From NCBI GenBank assembly GCA_963924555.1, contig OZ004586.1, forward strand, positions 6,406,501-6,470,500: a stretch of DNA of 64,000 nucleotides, written 5' to 3'. Positions within the stretch are counted from its first letter, which is position 1. Each line of letters starts with the position of its first letter. Under the pieces are notes generated by a model. It was given only the letters and a program-made list of their open reading frames with translations. It was not told where the DNA came from and ran no database searches. This DNA comes from Crambe crambe (lineage: Eukaryota; Porifera; Demospongiae; Poecilosclerida; Crambeidae). The position numbers and the translations under genes are program-made. Below are positions 1-11,316 of this stretch, piece by piece.

Positions 1-898
1 AACATGATTTTTTTACAGGCACCTTTAAAAAGTACATATGTACATATAAATGATCACTACCTAACAGATTAGTGGGGGAAAAGAGACTATACTTTTAACA
101 TCCAAGCTCCAGAGGTCCACAAAGTCGAACTACCATTGTTACTCGCAATTATACCCTCCAACACTTGAGAAACCAGCCTTTTTAAGAACTATGCTTGTTT
201 AGCACTATACTAGCCCACTCTTTGCATTCTTTGAACTTACCAATTGGCTATAGTTTAGCAGAAATTTGGCACACTACTTCTCCTCCCCTGTTTGTTTGGG
301 GCAATTTAGCACGAACAGCTGCCTACACGGATTGTAGTCTGGCATAGCACCGCCCACCGACTGGAGTAGGTATAGGTGGTCTGGTGACATACAATACAAC
401 GAGTTGTGCCGGTGGATTCTACTGCGCATGCGCGTTACTAACAGGAAGTGTCGTAGGAAACGGTATTATAATTAGCCAGTGACATCACAGTTGTCATAGG
501 TATGAATTATGAGTGAATTGATAATGTAGCTAAGATTTAAAATAACCTTAGATTACTCATTTTTTACTCCATCTTGTAGCATCATTGCTTCCCTGCGCCT
601 TTTTTTATTCAGATTGGTAAAAAAGGTTTAAGATTATGAATAAAGGCATTTTCTGGTAGCTATGATTTTATTACCAAAAAAAATTATCAAGTTTTCATAT
701 CTAAACTATCAACTCTTGTAGATTCTTATCAAGTGGATAGAGACCGACTCATAATACCCACATCTACGCTAACTACTGTTGATGTGACAGAATATAACAC
801 TAACACTGTCTATCTTTAGTAGCCTTGCATCAGGTGATTTTTGTTGTGTTGTAATCTTGGTTTTGGATCTATCAAAATCCTATATGGCGGCAGCAGTG
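1..898. other. No gene recognised; AT-rich intergenic DNA
   Basis: I see no convincing reading frame, RNA gene or repeat in this stretch. It ends exactly where the first copy of the 4.7-kb tandem duplication begins. Confidence 0.5.
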
Positions 899-899
899 G

Positions 900-1694
900 G
901 ATTCAACCGAAATGACTGGTGCCTAAAACCAGTGAAAAGATACTGTATTGCCCTTCACATCAACTGCTGGAAGTTCAGGGACAATTCAGAGGAAAGTTCC
1001 GGTACAAAGACAGGTATGTAGAGTCATCAGAGGCCTCAAGACAAACTGGGACTACAAGCAATTATGGCCCTGAAACTTCTAGATGAAACAAGCACTTCAG
1101 TCATGAGGAGATACTCATTGATCTTCCAAGGACTAGGAAACTTGGGGGAACCATACAAGATAAAACTCAATCATGATGCAAAACCCCACTCCCTGTTCAC
1201 AGTAAGAAATGTACCTCTTATCTAAGTATTATTTTAGAATTGAAGCATTTTTGGCTTCACACTCTGCGCGGATCCCCCTCCCGCACCCTCCCCCCCACTG
1301 TGGCCTTATGGACACACGTTCCATGAGCTTCCCCTCCAAGGTGAAATTCCTAGATGAAACCCTGCTCTACTACTACGTGACAAAGTCAAAGACGAGCTCT
1401 CGAAACTCTATTGCCAACAGTGGATTCTGGCACATTCCACTTGCCAATGAATCAAGACATCTCGCACCTTTCGGGAGATACTGCTTCAACAAGTTGCCAT
1501 TTGATGATATCTCCATGAGCAATATCAGCATCATCCTATCTGGGTTGGAAGGAGTCTTATGCCTGATGGACGACATGCTGGTGCATGGAAAAACCATGGA
1601 AGAACATGACAGAGCATATTGTAGCTGCAGGAGCAATGTTATAAAAACCCAACCTTTTCTCTGTTTCTCAAATCTTTTCTTAGATGGAGAATAG
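900..1694 (+). mobile_element. Ty3/Gypsy reverse-transcriptase fossil, copy 1
   Basis: The translation of 1209-1694 holds a recognisable piece of a Ty3/Gypsy RT: a run like SGFWHIPLANESRHLAPFGR, then FNKLPF and CLMDDMLVHG, the last being the catalytic YxDD-type block in altered form. The part upstream to about 900 also looks retroelement-derived. It is an old, broken fragment with several breaks and no LTRs. It was present before the tandem duplication because both copies carry it. Confidence 0.7.
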
Positions 1695-2372
1695 AGTCAA
1701 TGCCCCAGTTTCCCTATTCTTTACTATTATTTCTTGTCTGTAGGGTCATGTTCATAAAATGTTGTTATCCTGGGCTCTAGTTTTGTTTCTTGTAGGGGCT
1801 TGTTGCTTCATGAATATCATACTAACTAAATGGAGATAAGCTAAGAAGCAGACTGTTCCAGTAATGAAAATCGACAAGGTCAACATGAGCCAATAATTAC
1901 GTATGTAAATGAACCCAACATGTTACAAATTCATGAAAATGAAGCTTACAAACTTAAAAAAAAAAAAAAAACTCTATCAGACAGCTACAACTCATCAGTT
2001 TATTGTTTTGTTAGCTATATATTAAAATAATACCTCACTATTTTTTTTGTTTACTATGATAATTAAAACTACACTGTGACTGTCAAACTATATGTCATTG
2101 TAGCATCACTACAAAAATATTGAAAATTATAAACCCGAGAAGTAATTGTTGCTGGGCCTCCATTCTTTTACACAACAAAGGAACTGCTCCTGTGTGTTAT
2201 AATAGTGGAATTAGCAGACTGGGATTAATGGTAGAACATAATACACTAGCTACCTAGTAGTTATAACTAGTGGCTTAAGTGATCACCTTCTTACAGGACA
2301 AATCCCTTCACCCATTACTCCTTCTATCCAAGCAATTAAAGTTCATTGCAAGGAATAATCAAGCATACGTAC

Positions 2373-2507
2373 CTGATGAACATGAGCAGGATTCAGATGA
2401 ATCTGGTAAATGGGGATCAGATGAGTTCTGGCGTTGACATTTATCGTAAGTTTTCACAATAAATTCAGGACTTTTCACATTACTGGGAATTGCCATTAGG
2501 GTTGAAA
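2373..2507 (-). repeat. Partial duplicate of the FN3 exon's 3' half (copy 1)
   Basis: Resembles the end of exon 3 (2620-2757), including the GTACGT donor, and keeps an open frame reading AIPSNVKSPEFIVKTYDKCQ. No acceptor was recognised, so it may be a dead half-exon. The flanking intron DNA (TAGTTATAACTAGTGGCTTA type) is duplicated with it. Confidence 0.65.
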
Positions 2508-2619
2508 TTATATATACTACCTAGTAGTTATAGCTAGTGGCTTAAGTGATCACCTTCTTGCAGGACAAATCCCTTCACCCAGTTAATTTTTATTGCAAGG
2601 AATAATCAAGCAGACGTAC

Positions 2620-5180
2620 CTGATGAACATGAAAAGGATTCAGATGGATTAAGTGAATGGCGGTTCCGGCCTTGACATTTATCATAAGTTTCCACAATAA
2701 ATTCAGGACTTTCCACATTACTGGGAATTGCCATCAGGGTTGAACTTAAGCTTGGATGAAGGACATCGGTAAAAATATTATTATCAGGACCATTCATCAC
2801 AATAACTGTGTAATTCTCCAGGTTTTGAATATTATTAGTAGCATCCCATGATATATTGAACAGCTTCATACTAGACTCTGAGTCACAGGCAACCATATAC
2901 ACGCTGATATTTTCAGGGCAGTTAGGACCACTGGGTCCTAAAGAATATTAATCATTAGCTAGAGAAACAATAAAGTAACATTGTAGTTACATACCTAGGA
3001 CTTCAAATGAAATGGAATCATTCTTTAGAGTATTGTTGTTTTGTGGATCCACAGTCAAACAGCGTATAGTTACAGGCCCGGGCATGTTGGCAGTCATCAT
3101 CATGAGAGAAGTGCAGTTGTAATAGCAATTTGGACTATCAGCTGTGGTACAGTTGCCTGTTTCAATATTGCTTCCCAACAGAAAATCAAAAGAATAATTG
3201 TCTCTTGTCAAAGGATCAAATATACCACAAGTATTGGCATCAGCAATATAAGATTTTACCGGATCATTATTCAAAAACCATATTAGTGTTCTGCCAACAA
3301 TAGAGCATGTGAAAGTGACTTCTTCCATTAAGCAAGCTGGATCATTATATTTTGAGTATGTTACATCGGCAGTAAAATTCATACGTTCTTGTCCTTCACC
3401 TATCAACAGCAAAAATACAATGCGAGTTATAAAATTGATGCATTTTTGAATGCCAGTTAGTGTCTCCAATTCTATTGATTAGTCACTATACTTGTGCTCA
3501 TTAAGGGTGGTGGCACATAGCAACGCACGTGCTAACAATTAAATTTTAGTCTTTCTTACATATCTCCAAAATTACTATAGCTATGGACTTCAAATTGCAC
3601 ATAGTTATAAGGTAGTATGTCACTAATACACACACTAAAAATGAAGAAAAATGGTTAATTCTTACAGGTGATATGAGTCTTTTTACTCCTTAGAGATAAA
3701 AAACATTGCTTCTCACTGACCGCTGGAATTAAGTGGCTGATTTTTGGCCTAGAGCTTCTTAGTAGCCCTCTCCACAAAATTACAGAAGGATTTGTTGGTA
3801 TCTTCTTTACTTTTTGACTTCCCAAAAGTGAGTATTTAAGTTTCTGGGCTAAATCGAGAAGTAAAATTGATATCAACAAACCCTTCTGTAATTTTGTAGA
3901 GAGTGGTGCTAGAAAGCTACAAACCAAAAATCAGCCAGTGAAGTTTGGTGGTTGGTGAGAAGTAATGCTTTTTAGTTTGAGTTTGAAAACTGTTCATAGC
4001 ACCTGTAGGATTTGACCTTGCTTCGTAGTATTACAAAGCTGCTTTATAGCCATGTGCAGTTTAAAGTCTACAATGTAAGTAGTTTTGGAGATATGACCCC
4101 TTAGCAACCATGTGTGGGCGGGATGTGCCACCTCCCTTAAAAGCTTTAAAATGATACCAATGACTCAGATGCTAAGTTTTTTTTTAAAAAAGTTATATTC
4201 ATAACTAAGCAGTTTTCTCTATAGCCGTGTTTACATGTGCACCCTACCCGGGTTGAGATTCTAATCCACCTAATTGATGTGGGTTGGGCTACCTGGATTG
4301 GACTCCGGGTTGGCACTGTTCACACGCGAAGTGAATCCAGGTCGAATTCAGGTTAGAACCCCCATGTAAACAGGGCTTATGATATCAGATTACAGGTTTG
4401 GTTCCTATTTCTATTCAATTTTTCTGGTTTAAAAAATGCCAGAACCAGCCATGTAAAGAAATCTTTCTGGTTTTTGGGTGCCACGCCCGTGAGGAACAGT
4501 CTGTTTCACAATCACAAGATTAGCACTTGGAGAGAATGTTTGTTTCAGCCATACAGTTGTCAATGAAAATCATAACAATTTTTATACATTATACCTCTCT
4601 CTAGCATGGATGGGATGTCCTGCACTTACAGCTAATACTATGCAATAGCTAGCTACTTTGTCCATTCTTTTTTGATATTTTCTTGCATGCTTACAATAAT
4701 TAGCCATTTTTCCATCAATACAATGTCATGCTCAATTATTCTAGGCAAATAAAACATGGTTAGAGTTGTTTATTTGTATGACATTAAACCTTCTAGTTAC
4801 CAACAATTCTTGAAGAGCAGCTAAGTAGTTTTGAAGTCCAAAATAGCTATTGGTGTTTGCTTGCAAATGTGGGAGTTGAGGAAGTAGGTTAGAATCACAC
4901 CTCGTACCATTCAGCATGTTGATCTTAGGTAGTGATGTAGCTAGTGACTATTATTAACCTCTCTATATAAGGGAATCATTTATAGGCTCATACCAACATA
5001 TTTTTATGGACTATAATGATTTATCTTATTTCAAAAACTTGTTGATTTTTTTTTTCAACAATCCACAATAAAGTTTTTTTTTTTTTTTTTTACTAGCTAT
5101 AATAGCTAGAGAAACTTACAGTGAACTGTGAATAATAGTCCTAATAGAACAATCTTCCAAACTTGGGTAAATCCTTCCAT
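2620..5180 (-). CDS. Ig + FN3-domain secreted or surface protein, copy 1 (three exons seen)
   Basis: Exon 1 (5180-5120) starts at an ATG and encodes a signal peptide, MEGFTQVWKIVLLGLLFTVH, ending in a GTAAGT donor. Exon 2 (3399-2995) follows a TTGATAG acceptor and encodes an Ig-like domain (FTC ... LIWF ... Cys), rich in N-glycosylation motifs; it ends at GTATGT. Exon 3 (2937-2620) encodes an FN3-like domain (NISWD ... NYTVIV) and ends at GTACGT. All three junctions are phase 1, as is usual for shuffled extracellular domains. No transmembrane or terminal exon was found, so the product is partial. The in-frame ATG at 3469 lies in intron 1 and is not needed. Function unknown: a receptor, adhesion or immune-type protein would all fit. 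Confidence 0.72.
3733..3944. repeat. Intronic palindrome in Ig/FN3 gene copy 1
   Basis: Two roughly 70-bp arms around a 66-bp centre: left arm ends CAGAAGGATTTGTTGGTATC (to 3802), right arm starts GATATCAACAAACCCTTCTG (from 3869); the outer ends pair GGCTGATTTTTGG with CCAAAAATCAGCC. It lies inside intron 1 and looks like a foldback MITE. A small frame across it is not a gene. Confidence 0.7.
4223..4377. mobile_element. 155-bp MITE with TGTTTACATG inverted ends (copy 1)
   Basis: Ends AGCCGTGTTTACATG and, inverted, AGCCCTGTTTACATG, flanked on both sides by TAT. GC-richer than its surroundings. Sits in intron 1 of the Ig/FN3 gene. Confidence 0.6.
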
Positions 5181-5609
5181 TTTACAGCTAAAAGCTGCCA
5201 GAACTGGAAACTAGTAAAATAGTTATAGGTGCCACACCCACTTTTTTTTTCAAAAATTATAATGTGAATCATACCTGATGCAGGGGGGGGAAGTAATGGG
5301 GGCCCGCGCGGGGAAAAATTTTTTACGAAACCATGCCCACCTCTCAGGGGCAGATCCAGAAAACAAGCTTGTCCCAGAATATTTATGGGGTGCCGTTTGT
5401 GTCAAAATTATTTCATGCGATATTAAATCTTGAAGTTAACAGGAGGCGATGTTTAGAGAAGGGTAAGACTCATCAAAGGCAGAGATTTAGTGTTGCTCTG
5501 AAGGCGATAGCTATTTATATACTGGACTGATATCTAAATACTAGAGTGATATTATAGGTCAGGAGGCGCTGTTTCGAGTAAAGTTCATCGAAGCTGTAGC
5601 TATTTAGAT

Positions 5610-5852
5610 GAGTGCAAAAAATTTCTTCTAAATAAAAAGGGATAGCCTAAAATCTAGCTGGGCTATATAATGTACTGCAGCCTCGTATGAATACAATCCC
5701 TACTTTTACAACTGCTATAGCTAGCTATAGGTAGTGGATGTAAATGTAGGGATTGTATTCATACGAGGCTGCAGTACATTATATAGCCCAGCTAGATTTT
5801 AGGCTATCCCTACTTAACCTTTTTATTTAGAAGAAATTTTTTGCATGCACTC
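5610..5852. repeat. Foldback repeat at the junction of the tandem copies
   Basis: Arms of about 100 bp pair around a short centre near 5712-5738. The left arm runs from GTGCAAAAAATTTCTTC through ATAGCCTAAAATCTAGCTGG to CAATCCCTAC; the right arm is its reverse complement with GTAGGGATTG inside and CTATCCCTACTT outside. One arm also occurs at 55733-55835. The element stands exactly where copy 1 of the duplication ends. Confidence 0.8.
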
Positions 5853-6034
5853 ACTTGTTTCTATCCTTTTTTCTTAGTGCTTGAAGTTTAATATAAGTTT
5901 GTGTATGTGGCAGTATTTACTGTCACTTCAACTGAGAGTATATGCATGCAGTGATTATCAATTTGACATGAGTATCTTTTTCTTTTGTAGGTAGCAGTCT
6001 CTGGTTGAAGAATTTGTTTAGCTATTTAAGTTTT
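5853..6034. repeat. Dispersed repeat also found inverted near 55.6 kb
   Basis: CTCTGGTTGAAGAATTTGTT and TTAGCTATTTAAGTTTTG here recur in reverse near 55607-55660, and GTGCTTGAAGTT recurs near 55725. With the foldback arm, the shared unit is about 280 bp. It forms the rest of the spacer between the tandem copies. Confidence 0.6.
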
Positions 6035-6035
6035 G

Positions 6036-6829
6036 GATTCAACCGAAATGACTGGTGCCTAAAACCAGTGAAAAGATACTGTATGGCCCTTCACATCAAC
6101 TGCTGGAAGTTCAGGGACAATTCAGAGGAAAGTTCCGGTACAAAGACAGGTATGTAGAGTCATCAGAGGCCTCAAGACAAACTGGGACTACAAGCAATTA
6201 TGGCCCTGAAACTTCTAGATGAAACAAGCACTTCAGTCATGAGGAGATACTCATTGATCTTCCAAGGACTAGGAAACTTGGGGGAACCATACGAGAAAAA
6301 CTCAATCATGATGCAAAACCCCACTCCCTGTTCACAGTAAGAAATGTACCTCTTATCTAAGTATTATTTTAGAATTGAAGCATTTTTGGCTTCACACTCT
6401 GCGCGGATCCCCCTCCCGCACCCTCCCCCCCACTGTGGCCTTATGGACACACGTTCCATGAGCTTCCCCTCCAAGGTGAAATTCCTAGATGAAACCCTGC
6501 TCTACTACTACGTGACAAAGTCAAAGACGAGCTCTCGAAACTCTATTGCCAACAGTGGATTCTGGCACATTCCACTTGCCAATGAATCAAGACATCTCGC
6601 ACCTTTCGGGAGATACTGCTTCAACAAGTTGCCATTTGATGATATCTCCATGAGCAATATCAGCATCATCCTATCTGGGTTGGAAGGAGTCTTATGCCTG
6701 ATGGACGACATGCTGGTGCATGGAAAAACCATGGAAGAACATGACAGAGCATATTGTAGCTGCAGGAGCAATGTTATAAAAACCCAACCTTTTCTCTGTT
6801 TCTCAAATCTTTTCTTAGATGGAGAATAG
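6036..6829 (+). mobile_element. Ty3/Gypsy reverse-transcriptase fossil, copy 2
   Basis: Duplicate of the fossil at 900-1694, carried along by the tandem duplication. The 161-residue reading frame at 6344-6829 has the same protein sequence as copy 1. Broken and old; no LTRs seen. Confidence 0.7.
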
Positions 6830-7504
6830 AGTCAATGCCCCAGTTTCCCTATTCTTTACTATTATTTCTTGTCTGTAGGGTCATGTTCATAAAATGTTGT
6901 TATCCTGGGCTCTAGTTTTGTTTCTTGTAGGGGCTTGTTGCTTCATGAATATCATACTAACTAAATGGAGATAAGCTAAGAAGCAGACTGTTCCAGTAAT
7001 GAAAATCGACAAGGTCAACATGAGCCAATAATTACGTATGTAAATGAACCCAACATGTTACAAATTCATGAAAATGAAGCTTACAAACTTAAAAAAAACA
7101 AAACTCTATCAGACAGCTACAACTCATCAGTTTATTGTTTTGTTAGCTATATATTAAAATAATACCTCACTAATTTTTTTGTTTACTATGATAATTAAAA
7201 CTACACTGTGACTGTCAAACTATATGTCATTGTAGCATCACTACAAAAATATTGAAAATTATAAACCCGAGAAGTAATCGTTGCTGGGCCTCCATTCTTT
7301 TACACAACAAAGGAACTGCTCCTGTGTGTTATAATAGTGGAATTAGCAGACTGGGATTAATGGTAGAACATAATACACTAGCTACCTAGTAGTTATAACT
7401 AGTGGCTTAAGTGATCACCTTCTTACAGGACAAATCCCTTCACCCATTACTCCTTCTATCCAAGCAATTAAAGTTCATTGCAAGGAATAATCAAGCATAC
7501 GTAC

Positions 7505-7639
7505 CTGATGAACATGAGCAGGATTCAGATGAATCTGGTAAATGGGGATCAGATGAGTTCTGGCGTTGACATTTATCGTAAGTTTTCACAATAAATTCAG
7601 GACTTTTCACATTACTGGGAATTGCCATTAGGGTTGAAA
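7505..7639 (-). repeat. Partial duplicate of the FN3 exon's 3' half (copy 2)
   Basis: Same half-exon duplication as at 2373-2507, so the internal duplication is older than the 4.7-kb tandem duplication. Confidence 0.65.
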
Positions 7640-7751
7640 TTATATATACTACCTAGTAGTTATAGCTAGTGGCTTAAGTGATCACCTTCTTGCAGGACAA
7701 ATCCCTTCACCCAGTTAATTTTTATTGCAAGGAATAATCAAGCAGACGTAC

Positions 7752-10318
7752 CTGATGAACATGAAAAGGATTCAGATGGATTAAGTGAATGGCGGTTCCG
7801 GCCTTGACATTTATCATAAGTTTCCACAATAAATTCAGGACTTTCCACATTACTGGGAATTGCCATCAGGGTTGAACTTAAGCTTGGATGAAGGACATCG
7901 GTAAAAATATTATTATCAGGACCATTCATCACAATAACTGTGTAATTCTCCAGGTTTTGAATATTATTAGTAGCATCCCATGATATATTGAACAGCTTCA
8001 TACTAGACTCTGAGTCACAGGCAACCATATACACTCTGACATTTTCAGGGCAGTTAGGACCACTGGGTCCTAAAGAATATTAATCATTAGCTAGAGAAAC
8101 AATAAAGTAACATTGTAGTTACATACCTAGGACTTCAAATGAAATGGAATCATTCGTTATAGTATTGTTGTCTTGTGGATCCACAGTCGAACAGTTTATA
8201 GTTACAGGCCCGGGCATGTTGGCAGTCATCATCATGAGAGAAGTGCAGTTGTAATAGCAATTTGGACTATCAGCTGTGGTACAGTTGCCTGTTTCAATAT
8301 TGCTTCCCAACAGAAAATCAAAAGAATAATTGTCTCCTGTCGAAGATGTAAAGTTACCACAAGTATCGGCAGCAGTATAAGTTTTTACAGGAACATTATC
8401 CAAAAACCATATTAGTTTTCTGCCAACAATAGAGCATGTGAAAGTGATTTCTTCCATCAAGCAAGCTGGATCATTATATTTTGAGTATGTTACATCGGCA
8501 GTAAAATTCATACGTTCTTGTCCTTCACCTATCAACAGCAAAAATACAATGCGAGTTATAAAATTGATGCATTTTTGAATGCCAGTTAGTGTCTCCAATT
8601 CTATTGATTAGTCACTATACTTGTACTCATTAAGGGTGGTGGCACATAGCAACACACGTGCTAACAATTAAATTTCAGTCTTTCTTACATAACTCCAAAA
8701 TTACTATAGCTATGGACTTCAAATTGCACATAGTTATAAGGTAGTATGTCACTAATACACACACTAAAAATGAAGAAAAATGGTTAATTCTTACAGGTGA
8801 TATGAGTCTTTTTACTCTTTAGAGATAAAAAACATTGCTTCTCACTGACCGCTGGAATTAAGTGGCTGATTTTTGGCCTAGAGCTTCTTAGTAGCCCTCT
8901 CCACAAAATTACAGAAGGATTTGTTGGTATCTTCTTTACTTTTTGACTTCCCAAAAGTGAGTATTTAAGTTTCTGGGCTAAATCGAGAAGTAAAATTGAT
9001 ATCAACAAACCCTTCTGTAATTTTGTAGAGAGTGGTGCTAGAAAGCTACATACCAAAAATCAGCCAGTGAAGTTTGGTGGTTGGTGAGAAGTAATGCTTT
9101 TTAGTGAAAACTGTTCATAGCACCTGTAGGATTTGACCTTGCTTCTTCTTTTTTTGTGTGTGTAGTATTACAAAGCTGCTTTATAGCCATGTGCAGTTTA
9201 AAGTCTACAATGTAAGTAGTTTTGGAGATATGACCCCTTAGCAACCATGTGTGGGCGGGATGTGCCACCTCCCTTAAAAGCTTTAAAATGATACCAATGA
9301 CTCAGATGCTAAGACCCTTTTTTAAAAAGTTAGCTATATTCATAACTAAGCAGTTTTCTCTATAGCCGTGTTTACATGCGCACCCTACCCGGGTTGAGAT
9401 TCTAATCCACCTAATTGATGTGGGTTGGGCTACCTGGATTGGAATCCGGGTTGGCACTGTTCACACGCGAAGTGAATCCAGGTCGAATTCAGGTTAGGAC
9501 CCCCATGTAAACAGGGCTTATGATATCAGATTACAGGTTTGGTTCCTATTTCTATTCAATTTTTCCGGTTTAAAAAATGCCAGAACCAGCCATGTAAAGA
9601 AATCTTTCTGGTTTTTGGGTGCCACGCCCTGAGGAACAGTCTGTTTCACAATCACAAGATTAGCACTTGGAGAGAATGTTTGTTTCAGCCATACAGTTGT
9701 CAATGAAAATCATAACAATTTTTATACATTATACCTCTCTCTAGCATGGATGGGATGTCCTGCACTTACAGCTAATACTATGCAATAGCTAGCTACTTTG
9801 CCCATTCTTTTTTGATATTTTCTTGCATGCTTACAATAATTAGCCATTTTTCCATCAATACGATGTCATGCTCAATTATTCTAGGCAAATAAAACGTGGT
9901 TAAAGTTGTTTATTTGTATGACATTAAACCTTCTAGTTACCAACAATTCTTGAAGAGCAGCTAAGTAGTTTTGAAGTCCAAAATAGCTATTGGTGTTTGC
10001 TTGCAAATGTGGGAGTTGAGGAAGTAGGTTAGAATCACACCTCGTACCATTCAGCATGTTGATCTTAGGTAGTGATGTAGTGACTATTATTAACCTCTCT
10101 AAGGGAATCATTTATAGGCTCATACCAACATATTTTTTATACATACATAGGGACTATAATGATTTTATCTTATTTCAAAATCTTGCTGATTTTTTTTTTC
10201 AACAATCCACAATAAATTATTTTTTTTTTTACTAGCTATATAGCTAGAGAAACTTACAGTGAACTGTGAATAATAGTCCTAATAGAACAATCTTCCGAAC
10301 TTGGGTAAATCCTTCCAT
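7752..10318 (-). CDS. Ig + FN3-domain secreted or surface protein, copy 2 (three exons seen)
   Basis: Exact structural twin of the gene at 2620-5180. Exon 1 (10318-10258) encodes the same signal peptide with Trp8 replaced by Arg. Exon 2 (8528-8127) is the Ig-like domain, one codon shorter than in copy 1 and with about 17 amino-acid differences over some 135 residues. Exon 3 (8069-7752) encodes an FN3-like domain whose listed protein sequence is identical to copy 1 over its last 98 residues. Splice sites and phases match. The contrast between a changed Ig exon and an unchanged FN3 exon is the notable point. No terminal exon was identified. Confidence 0.72.
8862..9073. repeat. Intronic palindrome in Ig/FN3 gene copy 2
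   Basis: Second copy of the palindrome at 3733-3944, duplicated with the host block. Confidence 0.68.
9364..9518. mobile_element. 155-bp MITE with TGTTTACATG inverted ends (copy 2)
   Basis: Duplicate of 4223-4377 within the second tandem copy, same length and ends. Confidence 0.6.
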
Positions 10319-10740
10319 TATACAGCTAAAAGCTGCCAGAACTGGAAACTAGTAAAATAGTTATAGGTGCCACACCCACTTTTTTTTTTTCAAAAATTAT
10401 AATGTGAATCATACCTGATGCGGGGGGCCCGTGCGGGGAAAAATATTTTACGAAACCATGCCCACCTCTCAGGGGCAGATCCAGAAAACAAGCTTGTCCC
10501 AGAATATTTATGGGGTGCCGTTTGTGTCAAAATTATTTCATGCGATATTAAATCTTGAAGTTAACAGGAGGCGATGTTTAGAGAAGGGTAAGACTCATCA
10601 AAGGCAGAGATTTAAAATTAGTGTTGCTCTGAAGGCGATAGCTATTTATATACTGGACTGATATCTAAATACTAGAGTGATATTATAGGTCAGGAGGCGC
10701 TGTTTCGAGTAAAGTTCATCGAAGCTGTAGCTATTTAGAT

Positions 10741-11316
10741 ACTAGACTATTCGATTAGGCCTAATTCGAGAAATACTTTCTCCGTTTAATTAGAATAGCT
10801 TACGCGGCACAAAAAAAGTGTGTGAAATTTAAACGCGGTAGCTATTTTGAGCTCGTTTTTTTTCAGTTTGAAAATTGTCCTGGGGTTTTGGGGGTAGCTG
10901 AATTTTGTTATTTCATCAGTTTCAGGTGAGTATTTAATTTTGTAGCATTTTCCTAGGCATTTGAAGTCGTTGCTTAGAAGTTATTCGAAATTCTTGAACT
11001 TTTAGTGGTTGAAACAACCTTGTATCAGAAAATAATGCTATTTTCAAAGAGTTTCACTGCTTTTACCCGATCTATAGGAATTGAATTATGAGGACCAAGT
11101 GGTGATTTATTGTGAGCTGGTATTCAGTATAATTATGCTCTGCACTGTTATAATTTTGTCCAAGACAGTCAGTGTAATGCTAGCCGTTTATTGTTAGCTA
11201 GTTTGTTAAATGATGCTGTTGAAAGTGTCAGTGGGCATGTAGGTAACAGTGGAATATCTACAGGGTTGGTGTGTGCTCTATTTAGAAATTTCACAACTTC
11301 ATTGTCTTTATAGATT
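10741..11316. other. No gene recognised upstream of the decayed transposase-like gene
   Basis: Unique AT-rich sequence. A T-rich stretch ending CTTTATAG just before the ATG at 11317 could be a splice acceptor, so an upstream exon is possible, but I cannot identify one. Confidence 0.35.

Larger units (their letters stand above)
899..5609. repeat. 4.7-kb tandem duplication, copy 1
   Basis: This block recurs almost base for base at 6035-10740, in the same orientation. Both copies open with GGATTCAACCGAAATGACTG and close at GTAGCTATTTAGAT. Scattered differences are few (single bases, short A/T-run and small indels), except in the Ig exon of the minus-strand gene, where they cluster. It carries an Ig/FN3 gene, a Ty3/Gypsy RT fossil, a 155-bp MITE and a small palindrome. 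The spacer between copies (5610-6034) is a separate repeat. Confidence 0.93.
6035..10740. repeat. 4.7-kb tandem duplication, copy 2
   Basis: Direct repeat of 899-5609, offset 5125-5136 bp because of small indels. Beyond 10740 the sequence departs from copy 1, where the foldback repeat begins instead. Copy 2 holds the second Ig/FN3 gene (7752-10318) and the second RT fossil (6344-6829). Confidence 0.93.

Noticed and set aside
2987-3469. Continuous minus-strand frame starting at an ATG at 3469 with a hydrophobic stretch
   Set aside because: A better signal-peptide exon with a GTAAGT donor lies at 5180-5120 and joins in matching phase to the acceptor at 3400; the upstream part of the frame is intron.
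3655-3927. 90-codon minus-strand frame (also at 8784-9056)
   Set aside because: It lies across an intronic palindrome and has no protein-like features.
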